The position numbers were made by a program, and so were the translations under genes. A stretch of 64,000 bases of DNA, taken from NCBI GenBank assembly GCA_026874595.1, contig CM049315.1, forward strand, positions 64,913,389-64,977,388. The letters are read 5' to 3'. The notes beneath the pieces are model-generated. The model ran no database searches. It saw only the letters and a program-made list of their open reading frames with translations, and was not told the origin of the DNA. This stretch comes from Sipunculus nudus (taxonomy: Eukaryota; Annelida; Sipuncula; Golfingiida; Sipunculidae). Of this stretch, positions 1-9,180 are shown piece after piece (position 1 is the stretch's first letter; each line of letters begins with the position of its first letter).

Positions 1-980
1 CTGTATGATTACCGCGCTTTATAGCCTATGTTATTTTGAAGATACTGGCACATTGAAAGTTTTGCATGAAATGTATATCAGCATGAATATACCCACATCA
101 CCCTAAATCAATAAAAAAAGTCATCATGCTTTAATTCTAGGCCATTATTCAGAGTAAGATTTGTCTGATATACACATTTTAACTCAAGGAAACAAATGTG
201 ACCATTAAAATTATCACACGTTATATATTTTCTCCAAAATCTGACAATGTTACTCGCCAGCTGGCCAGCTGTCAGTGCCGATCGCCAATCACCCCCGGCT
301 GGGAAAGACTGGATAATTTTAGTTTAATTGAGTGAGTTTTTCTCTCAGACAAAACGTCTTATTGATACATCAAATATTATTGCTTTTATTTTTTGAAGTG
401 ATAAAATCAAGTATTTTTGTAGATATTTCCAGTTCTAGTGCCGAGGCACACTGTCAGATTGCATGGGTTTGAAATGGCAGTTGGGGGGGGGGGGGGGGGG
501 GTCAAGTGACATGACACCCCAATGTAAACAATAACAGACTGCACATGTTTTAGTGGCCGCAGTCTGGTCTTGTGCTTCCTCAAAACACTGTGGAATCAGT
601 GTCGTTTCATTCAACGATTCTTCCATTGAACTGAATTTTTTTTCTACTCTTTAAGCACCTCATTGGGGCATATATCTGTTCAATTATAAGTTCAACAGAA
701 GGACAACTGCTGATTTTATGAACATCTAAAGATGGTAAAATGGAACTATTTTTATTTAGTATTTCATGAAAGACAATCCTGAAATATTTTATTTATTCTG
801 TAGAATAATTGCAGACAACATACAAATCGGAATGACCCTGTCGACTAAACAATAGATATTATTCATATTTTAAAATAATTTCACAATATATAATTTTATG
901 TTATGTGTAAAAGAACAAATTTATTATCCTTTGTCACCACACACACACACACATATATATATTACTTAAATAACATTATA

Positions 981-2207
981 CAGTGGAACCCCACAATTAC
1001 GACCACCCTGGGGACTGAGCAAAGTCGTCGTAATTTGGGGGTGGTCGTATTTGTGAAAATCTTACCTTGGTCGCATATATCACGGCGATGTTTAATGTGT
1101 ATCAGTTTGTATATATTGCATATTTTTAATGTGAATTATAAAAAAAAATATTTTACTAAGCGGAGAACCCTTATTAGGAATGTTTTATTTTGTGTAGCTG
1201 AAAAGAAAACAAAATTGTTTTATATATTTATTCATGATAAAAATATATATACATGTACACTGATGATTAACACATAATTACACTAGAGACAATACGAAGA
1301 TAACCTACTTGAACTTATTGAACATAATACGTGGTTGTCATATATTTAGCCCTCCACCTGAGTATATATTGCGTGCACTTGAGTTTTACCGACGCTTAAC
1401 TGCTGAGCCAGTTGGCGCTGACTGCATCTTGGTGTTTCCGCCTTGATTAACACCACTTTCTCCTTCAAGGAGCGCTCTTTCCGAGGCATGGTCGCACGAC
1501 AGCAAGCAATTTAAACGCAAACTGAACCAGTAGAGAAATAAACTGACAGCGATTTATCTGATAAGGCAAGACAACGGATTTGCCCCATGCAAGCTTTGTA
1601 TTTATACATTTGACTGACTGCTCAATACTCAGTGTGAGTAAGGTATGAGCACATTTAGGATTAACTTGATCATTAATTTGACCAATGAGGATCGAACATT
1701 ATGTGATGAGTAAAAATATTAAGCTCTCACCCCCGATCTTTTGGTAGCTGTAATACAGGTGATCACTGAGGGGCAATTAGCATCGCTAGCCCAAGACCCC
1801 AGGGCAGTTAGCCAGGCAGACTGGCTTATTAAGTAATCACGCCGATAGTTACCCTCTTTGATCTACAATTTACGCCTCAACGAGTCCCAGCGCCGACACC
1901 GAGTCAGGAAGGGTTACACTAGGGTTTAGAACCCTTGTTACCCTCTTTGATCTTTCGTTAAGGCGCCTGTGACAAGGCGCAGCCATTGACTCGTGACAAA
2001 AGTTGTTTCAGTACTTCTCGGCGGTGGTCGCATTAGCGGGGTCGCATAAGCGCTGGGGCCAGGATTTCTGGTCGTAATTCTGAATTTAGGGGAAGGTCGT
2101 AATTTTGAGTCATTTATAAACATAAATAAACTAATGAAAATTCAGGACTAAGCAAAGTGGTTGTAATTGTGGGGTGGTCGCAATTGAGGGATGGTCGCAA
2201 GGTGGGG
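981..2207 (-). mobile_element. pogo/Tigger-like DNA transposon remnant
   Basis: The left end begins cagtggaaccccacaattac directly after TA. The right end, read in reverse complement, contains the related block ccccacaattacaaccac but has lost its terminal CAGTGG. A CAGT-start inverted repeat at a TA target is typical of the pogo branch of Tc1/mariner. The element interrupts the left arm of the inverted duplication: at this place the right arm has about 650 bp of other sequence (7196-7848). Insertion was therefore followed by a deletion that removed the transposon tip and flanking arm sequence. It carries a short transposase remnant on the minus strand (1346-1489) and no catalytic domain that I can see, so it is probably inactive. 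Confidence 0.75.
1346..1489 (-). pseudogene. N-terminal HTH remnant of a pogo-like transposase
   Basis: A 47-codon reading frame starts at ATG 1489-1487 and stops at TAA 1348-1346. It begins MPRKERSLKEKVVLIKAE and continues with S-Q-R-Q-L-A-Q-Q-L-S-V-G-K-T-Q-V, the helix-turn-helix pattern of the CENP-B/pogo N-terminal DNA-binding domain. The frame ends after that first helix-turn-helix. The second HTH and the DDE catalytic core expected in a full transposase of about 450-500 residues are absent from the rest of the element. It lies inside the CAGT-ended element 981-2207, which supports the family call. Function is probably lost. Confidence 0.75.
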
Positions 2208-2933
2208 TAATTTTGTTTATGCAACAGTGCTAGGTCAAGGATTGGCTTCACCATTTTATTCAACCACAGATGCAAATATACCTGGTTTGTCCGTGTAGGT
2301 TTCCGGCCCTCACCAGATAATAGCACTTAAAAAAAAGCCCGTATACATTTTCAGTGAGGTTATGTTATAACCTTTTTTTCTTTTTTTTTGTCTGTCTTGC
2401 ATAACTTCAATGAAATAAATCTTGATGAAAAATAGGTTTTGTGACAAGGAGAGTGTTGGTTATATTTTAAAGTCGTGGATGCAGGATTCTTTTTGCACAT
2501 CTGTCTTATTTGGTGGACACATATGATACTAAAAAAAATTTTCCTCCTATTCTAAAGGACATACTGACTGAAACATTCACATAGGCGTACATGTATGTAA
2601 AATACATTTACATGTATATATCCAAAGTTCCAAACTTCGTTTTCCCAGACCTGGAATCCAAACAATCTCATTTAAGTTAGGAACCTATAAAAAGCCTCCT
2701 CTTATATTACAATGTCTCATGGAAAGTAATTGTAATTTTGATCTTATTATAGGCCTAAATTGCCTGTCATAACCAACTTTCACCTGTATGTGCACTCACG
2801 CGTTGAAACTCTGTGGTGTTACATTGTTACAGATCAAAACCGCAAGGTCACAATGCAAAAAGTGCTGAAAATAAAAATACTCATATTCTGTGATTTTTTA
2901 TTCATTCATGCCCATGCAAAGTTGCAACGACAC

Positions 2934-3041
2934 TAGTCCATACATGGACCTCAATGTCCTATGATACTTCTGCTGGACAGACATTACGTAATGTCCGTCC
3001 AGCAAAAATATCTTAGGACATAGAGGTCCATGTATGGACTA
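2934..3041. mobile_element. Hairpin MITE with 9-bp target duplication
   Basis: This 108-bp element is almost entirely palindromic. Its ends are tagtccatacatggacct and the exact reverse complement, and the centre is acattacgtaatgt. It is flanked by the 9-bp direct repeat caacgacac (2925-2933 and 3042-3050). A 9-bp duplication is typical of Mutator-like elements, but the superfamily call rests on that alone. There is no coding capacity. It sits only in the left arm of the inverted duplication. Confidence 0.75.
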
Positions 3042-3129
3042 CAACGACACATGTCTAGTATCTATATTTGGTAAAAATGGGGATATTTCCTAGAAAAAGA
3101 AGAAGTTGGCTGACATGTGGTCAGTAATC

Positions 3130-3600
3130 TTTAAAAGCTAAGATAAGATAAGATATTTTTATTTCAGGTAAAAAACCCATATAAAAAAAGAATACAATAA
3201 AAAGATGGATTAACATTAAGAACCATATCTTCCTGTATGCAAAGCATCACCCCTGGTTTGGTGTGTACAAGTTTGCAAGGTACACCACAGGACACCAGAC
3301 TTGATTGTGTTGTTATCATATAAACACTTAATAATAATGTTTGAACTATTTTCCAGTCTACACATAAATCTATAAATATTTTTCTGTATTACCACATCAA
3401 AGTTATGTAGTCCATTAAATACATACATTGCCTTAGTACTATCCATTCTAGAATAGTTAAGAAACCGCCTGAGTACATTATTACAACCAATCCTGATTTT
3501 ACTGTACATCTGTTTTGAATAATTACACCACATTAAGACATTATAAAAATTTGAACAGTATGCTTGGTACAAGGATGCAAGGACCAAAGCTATGGTATTT
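3130..3600 (-). pseudogene. 3' end of a non-LTR retrotransposon (RT C-terminus)
   Basis: Minus-strand translation of 3587-3216 gives LASLYQAYCSNFYNVLMWCN, then K-I-R-I-G-C-N-N-V-L-R-R-F-L-N, then Y-R-F-M-C-R-L-E-N-S-S-N. This matches the region just after the reverse transcriptase domain in animal non-LTR retrotransposons (a Y..L..YN.v.RR.L..P pattern, then R...S.N). Downstream, near 3137-3156, is an (ATCTT)n-like stretch on the element strand, a common LINE 3' tail. No catalytic RT motif is present, so it is a 5'-truncated dead copy. A second copy in the opposite orientation lies at 3606-3743 and 5885-5976. Confidence 0.7.
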
Positions 3601-3605
3601 CTTGT

Positions 3606-3743
3606 GATATTATGTACAATCCTCAGAAAACAGATTGTTAGGTGATTAGACCAAAAGGTTACAATCTTGTCTGCCCAAAGGTGACATTAGGAGGCTTGGA
3701 AATTAAGTTTGTATCAAAAGTGAAATATTTAGGTGTTGTTTGA
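3606..3743 (+). pseudogene. RT fragment of a non-LTR retrotransposon, upstream part
   Basis: The plus frame from 3606 reads D-I-M-Y-N-P-Q-K-T-D-C, one stop, V-I-R-P-K-G-Y-N-L-V-C-P, and ends K-V-K-Y-L-G-V-V followed by TGA at 3741. The F/YN..K...-RP.G-KYLGV pattern is the segment just after the RT catalytic centre in animal LINEs. Its downstream continuation is not adjacent but at 5885-5976, so the copy was split by the insertion 3744-5884. It abuts head-to-head with the opposite-strand piece ending near 3600, which marks the junction of the inverted duplication. Confidence 0.7.
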
Positions 3744-5884
3744 ATGATTTATTGACACAATACATAGTAAGTACATTCATGTGGTATTCTGCCTAAGCAC
3801 ATATATAAATATAAACATGTATCAATAGATTGAGCGCAAGCTACTTAAAGCTTATGAAGCTGGCTTGGTAATTTTCTGATGCATGGCAGGGGGGGGGGGG
3901 GGGGGGGGTTTGTGTGATGTTAACATATTGATGACTGAAGTATCATGGAAGATGTGGATAGCATAATGACTATGTTTTTAGTTGTGATTTGGAAAGTGTA
4001 AGGTGCCAGTTGAGAGGTGAGAGAGAGTTTTGGTGGGTGTGGGATGAGTTTGTCAAAATCGTCAAATTATTTTATGTTAGAATCTGTTTGAGTTTTCAAT
4101 AAAGTTTGCTACCGATTCGAATATTTCCTTGTTTGATTTGTCATCTATTTTTGGGTCACCAAGAAGTAGAACTTTTAATGGGGTATCCCTAGGTAAGTAT
4201 GTTTTCCTAGTGGAGTTGTAGAGGTGGCATTGCAGTAGGTAGTGGTTGGGATCTTCTGATGGGTGGCCACATTGACATTTTTGGAGTCGCTAATATGTCT
4301 TGTGTACATATGATAATTTAGATCACTACATTTCATTCTCATGTGTGCATGGATTATTTGTGATTTTCTGGTTCCTGAGTTGTAGTACGTAGGTGTTTTA
4401 GTTCTTAGAGCTGATTTTTTCAATTGGTAGTTTAATGAGGCACTTGTCAAGCAAGCTTTCTTATCAAGATCCATTTGGTTCCATAGTCTGATTGATTTTG
4501 GGAGAAAAGAGTTGAAATATAAATCAGTTCTTGCTTGTATTGGAGTAAGGTTGTGTGTTACAAATCTGGTTTCGTATATGTTACTATGTGGAGGTGGAAG
4601 AAGAATGCATAGATACTGCGGACTTTCGTTGTTTATCATTTTATGTACAAGGAGGATTTGTTGGTTTTCTCTTCTTTTTGGAGAGTTTCCCATCCTGATT
4701 CAAGATATAAGAGTTCATGTGATGTTCCTTTTACCCCTCCCGTTACAATTCTTGCAGCTATCAGTTGTATTTTTTCAAGTGTCTGGTCTTGTTCCTGGGT
4801 ACAATTGCTCCATAAGATGTTTCCATATTCTAAGAGGGGTCTGATATATGAGAAATATATATTTTGTAAGGTTGTTCTATTTAGGAGATGTTTTAACTTG
4901 CTTAAGATTAGAAGTTTGTTCATTGCTTTAGCTGCAATGTAGTTTATGTGTTCTTGCCATTTGCAATTATGGCTAAGGATTATTCCTAAATGTTTGTGCA
5001 TTTTGAGTCTAGTTATTTTTGTTTTATTTAGGTATAAGTCAGGGAGGTTTACAGGTGCTGTTTTTCTTGAAAAGAGTACCGATTCAGTTTTTCCTGCATT
5101 GAAAGTGACTAGCCACTTCCTTGACCTCTGGTAAATCTTTTCAAGGTCAGCATTTAGTATCTGGCTGCTTGGATTGGATTTTCTATGGCTAGGTATAACA
5201 TTGTATCGTCCGCAAAGAGACGAATATTACTTGTGAGTTTTTCTCCTATGTCGTCGATAAAGACTAGGAAGAGTAGGGGTCCTAGAATCGATCCTTGTGG
5301 TACCCCTGCCTGTAGGAATTTCCATTCCTAGGGAGCATTTTCTATAATAACTCGTTGTTGTCTATTTGTTAAATAGTTGTATAACCATCTGTGCAGTTTA
5401 CCTGTTATTCCTGCTGAGAGTAGCTTACTGAGAAGGCCATCTGTCCAGACTTTATCAAAAGCCTTACTTATATCTAGAAAGATTCCTATTCCTTCTTTAC
5501 CATTGTCTAAATCATAGGTGATAGTATTGTACAAGTCTGTTAATTTATACACTGCAGAGTCTCTAGGTTAAAATCCTGATTGGTATGCTGATATAATTCT
5601 GTTTTCTTTAAAGAAGTTAAGCATTCTGGCAAATATAATTTTCTCTATTATTTTACATATACAGCTTGTTAGTGATATGGGTCTGTGGTTTACTGGTTGT
5701 TTAGGATCACCACTTTTAAAGATAGGTGTGACATTTGCCTTTTTCCATAGGGTAGGTAGTTTTCCTGTGTTAGGTGTTGTAATTCAAGATACTCTGCAAG
5801 ATCATGAAGATAGGTCAAAGCAGTTGAGAAGTTTATATGGACGAAGTAATATTCTTTTGCGTTAATTTAGTAAATGTTCACCGC
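3744..5884 (-). mobile_element. Nested LINE insertion, 5'-truncated
   Basis: This block separates the two halves of an older LINE copy (3606-3743 and 5885-5976), so it inserted later. It contains the reverse transcriptase gene described at 4077-5770. It also has about 330 bp of 3' flank or untranslated sequence (3744-4076) with a poly-G run at about 3890-3908. I could not identify target-site duplications by eye. Confidence 0.6.
4077..5770 (-). pseudogene. Reverse transcriptase of a Jockey/I-type LINE, disrupted
   Basis: Minus-strand frames together cover the RT domain in order. Near 5745-5680 is W-K-K-A-N-V-T-P-I-F-K-S-G-D-P followed by H-R-P-I-S-L-T-S. At about 5480-5445 is FLDISKAFDKVW, which holds the first catalytic Asp. 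At 5216-5205 is F-A-D-D, the catalytic pair. At 5001-4175 is the thumb and C-terminal region (HKHLGIILSHNCKW, then Y-I-R-P-L-L-E-Y-G). The frame closes at TAA 4079-4077. Frameshifts and stops split it into at least three frames (breaks near 5555, 5320 and 4650), so it is a pseudogene. No endonuclease domain is visible, which fits 5' truncation. Confidence 0.85.
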
Positions 5885-5976
5885 CGGTCCTTGCATCCTT
5901 GTACCTAGCATACTGTTCAAACTTATATAATGTCACAATATTATATAATGATTTAAGTGTAGACTGGAAAATAGTG
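5885..5976 (+). pseudogene. RT fragment of a non-LTR retrotransposon, downstream part
   Basis: The plus frame from 5887 reads V-L-A-S-L-Y-L-A-Y-C-S-N-L-Y-N-V, nearly the same as the minus-strand piece at 3587-3540. It then jumps by internal deletion to C-R-L-E-N-S near 5960-5975. It continues the copy that starts at 3606. Confidence 0.65.
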
Positions 5977-5979
5977 CAT

Positions 5980-6471
5980 ACACACTAAAAATCAGGCCAA
6001 TATCTGCAGGCATTGCGAAAAAAAGTCTGTACATGTGTATTTGTCATGAAAATTTCTATTTTTCATTAAATTTTCTAAGTTAAGGAGCCGTAAAACGGTC
6101 AGAAATAGGTAAACCGGGACCAAACGCGAACTCGATCTGTAACTGGTCATTATCTGCCCACACACCAAAAATCAGGCCAATATCTGCAGGCATTGCAAAA
6201 AAAAGTCCGTACATGTGTATTTGTCATGAAAATTTCTATTTTTCATGAAATTTTCTAAGTTTAGGAGCTGTAAAACGGTCAAAAGTATGTAAACCATAAC
6301 GAAACGCGAACTCGATCTGTAACTGGTCATTAACTGCCCACACACCAAAAATCAAGCCAATATCTGCAGGCATTGCGAAAAAAAGTCCGTACAACTGTTT
6401 GATTTCGGAAGGACGGAATGACGGACATGGGTAAAACTATATGCCCCGGCCACTTTGTGGCGAGGGCATAA
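5980..6471 (+). repeat. 180-bp tandem repeat block with a terminal cap
   Basis: The motif atcaggccaatatctgcagg recurs at about 5991, 6171 and 6351 (180-bp period). The block ends in gacggaatgacggacatggg followed by gccccggccactttgtggcg and gggcata. The same family, longer and with the same cap, is at 18925-20287. It has no coding content. It lies in the right arm of the inverted duplication next to the LINE remnant. Confidence 0.85.
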
Positions 6472-8729
6472 TAAAAAATCACAGAATATGAGTATTTTTA
6501 TTTTCAGCACTTTTGCATTTGTGACCTTGCGGTTTTGATCTGTAACAATGTAACACCACAGAGGTTCAAGGCGTGCGTGCACATACAGGTGAAAGTTGGT
6601 TATGACGAGCAATTTAGGCCTATAATAAGATCAAAATTACAATTACTTTCCATGAGACATTGTAATATAAGAGGAGGCTTTTTATAGGTTCCTAACTTAA
6701 ATGAGATTGTTTGGATTCCAGGTCTGGGAATCATTTGCGCCCCCCCCCCCCCTTAAAGAAAACGAAGTTTGGAACTTTGGATATATACATGTAAATGTAT
6801 TTTACATACATGTATGCCTTTGTGAATGTATCAGTCAGTATGTCCTTTAGAATAGGAGGAAAATTTTTTTTAGTATCATATGTGTCCACCAAATAAGACA
6901 GATGTGCAAAAAGAATCCTGCATCCACGACTTTTAAAATATAACCAACACTCTCCTTGTCACAAAACCTATTTTTCATCAAGATTTATTTCATTGAAGTT
7001 ATACATGACAGACAAAAAAAAAGAAAAAAAAGGTAATAACATAACCTCACTGAAAATGTATACGGGCTTTTTTTTAAGTGCTATTATCTGGTGAGGGCCG
7101 GAAACCTACACGGACAAACCAGGTATATTTGCATCTGTGGTTGAATAAAATGGTGAAGCCAATCCTTGACCTAGCACTGTTGCATAAACAAAATTATTAA
7201 TCTTTTTGCAATTCAAAAAAAATAATAAAAAAACAAAGGGGATAAATAGATAAACCTTTTTTAATGATTGAAATTTTAAAAATATTTTTAAAGCGATATT
7301 TGTGTTATAATTTATAATATTACTACAATATTCGGCACACAAACATACTTAACAATACATGTATACATGACCCATTTCTTTATCCAGCATACCTGATTCA
7401 CATATGTAAGTCCACATTCATTATGAGCAATAACCTTCTCCTTTGGTTTAATATTTATACAACTTGGTTATTTTTTATTTTTTGTGATGATGTATATTAT
7501 TTTGGGTTTATATTAGGCCTATCTTAAACTATGAATCTGATTAATACAGATCATTATGAGATTGGTCAAACATGAAATGTTTAAATTCTGAGGCCGCAAA
7601 TTCATTTATTTATCATCAGGTGCCCAGTCTCCATGGCTTGAAATTGTTAAATTTATCTTTGTCGTGAATTCAACTGATAGGTGACCCGATCCAGACAGTT
7701 GGAAAATAAACCAATAGCATTCTTCACATGGTTGGTATAAGGCCAGGGACTAGAATGTTGATTTACTGAACATGTCTAGTGTCCATTTTTAATAACCATG
7801 CAGACTCCATACACTATATAACACAGAGAAAAGTTGACATAACTATTTATAATGTTATTTAAGTAATATATATATGTGTGTGTGTGTGTGGTGACAAAGG
7901 ATGATAAATTTGTTCTTTTACACATAACATAAAATTATATATTGTGAAATTATTTTCAAATATGAATAATATCTATTGTTTAGTCGACAGGGTCATTCCG
8001 ATTTGTATGTTGTCTGCAATTATTCTACTGAATAAATAAAATATTTCACGATTGTCTTTCATGAAATACTAAATAAAAATAGTTGCATTCTACCATCTTT
8101 AGATGTTCATGAAATCAGCATTTGTCCTTCTGTTGAACTTATAATTGAACAGATATATGCCCCAATGAGGTGCTTAAAGAGTAGAAAAAAAAATTCAGTT
8201 CAGTGGAAGAATCCTTGAATGAAACGACACTGATTCCACAGTGTTTTGAGGAAGCACAAGACCAGACTGCGGCCACTAAGACATGTGCAGTCTGTTATTG
8301 TTTACATTGGGGTGTCATGTCACTTGACCCCCCCCCCCCCCCAACTGCCATTTCAAACCCATGCAATCTGACAGTCTGCCTTGGCACTAGAACTGGAAAT
8401 ATCTACAAAAATACTTGATTTTATCACTTTAAAATTAAAGCAATAATATTTGATGTACCAATAAGACATTTTGTCTGAGAGAGAAACTCACTCGATTAAA
8501 CTAAAATTATCAAGTCTTTCCCAGCCGGGGGTGATTGGCGATCGGCACTGACAGCTGGCCAGCTGGTGAGCAACATCGTCAGATTTTGGAGAAAATATAT
8601 AACGTATGATAATTTTAATGGTCACATTCGTTTCCTTGAGTTAAAATGCGTATATCAGACAAATCTTACTCTGAATAATGGCCTAGAATTAAAGCATGAT
8701 GACTTTTTTCATTGATTTAGGGCGATGTG
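6470..8729 (-). repeat. Right arm of the inverted duplication
   Basis: This is the reverse-complement counterpart of the left arm: 7195-6470 pairs with 2208-2925, and 8729-7849 pairs with 94-976. The 7196-7848 stretch has no partner on the left, where the pogo-like element and a deletion replaced it. Poly-C at about 8329-8342 pairs with the poly-G at 483-501. No gene was seen in the arm. Confidence 0.85.
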
Positions 8730-8730
8730 T

Positions 8731-9177
8731 CTTGACAGGTATTTAAATTTCAATGAATGACAGCTACGCCATTTTGCCGCCCTTTTTATACTCCGGGTTG
8801 GTCTTTAAGAAATGGATAACAAAAGACAAGGCACTGAAAGAATTTTTTCTCATTATTAGTTATGTTGTTACATTCAGTATTTGCTAAGGTAATGAGATTG
8901 ATATTTAGCCAATTTTCTGACCATTTCCTGTGACCCTGCTGGGCAACCCAAAAGCAAACTCCTCAGATTTTCAAATGCCTGAATATCACTGGAATTCCCT
9001 AACAGTGTGATTGGTTCAGCCCATCATCGTTCCACATTTGACTTACTATGTGTCTGTTGTGCAAATAATTGCCAAATTTTTTTCTTGAATAGGACCATTT
9101 TCAATATTTTCTGACAAACCTACCCCTTATAAATTATATAAAATGTATCAAAATGCAACTCAAACCCCTTGTGGAGC
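8731..9177. other. Unclassified intergenic or intronic sequence
   Basis: AT-rich sequence between the inverted duplication and the 46-bp minisatellite. I see no open frame, splice-flanked exon or repeat structure in it. Confidence 0.5.
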
Positions 9178-9180
9178 ATG

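Larger units (their letters stand above)
94..3600 (+). repeat. Left arm of a large imperfect inverted duplication
   Basis: The reverse complement of this stretch recurs at about 5885-8729. The outer edges are clear: cacatcaccctaaatcaat from 94 pairs with attgatttagggcgatgtg ending at 8729. Similarity then runs inward through the poly-G tract (483-501) and the CA/TA microsatellite (near 940-965). It resumes from about 2208 to 2925 after the pogo-like insertion, and includes the LINE piece at 3216-3587. The arms are close in sequence but carry scattered substitutions and different insertions, so the duplication is not brand new. The small open frame at 435-626 (minus) recurs at 8203-8418 (plus) only because the arms are copies. 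Confidence 0.85.

Noticed and set aside
435-626. Small conserved gene (63 codons, recurs at 8203-8418)
   Set aside because: The copy exists only because both lie in the inverted duplication. It crosses the poly-G tract and has no recognisable domain.
3130-3743. Twin-priming (5' inversion) of one LINE
   Set aside because: The plus-strand copy continues at 5885-5976 with sequence also present in the minus-strand piece. A large inverted duplication explains the arrangement better.
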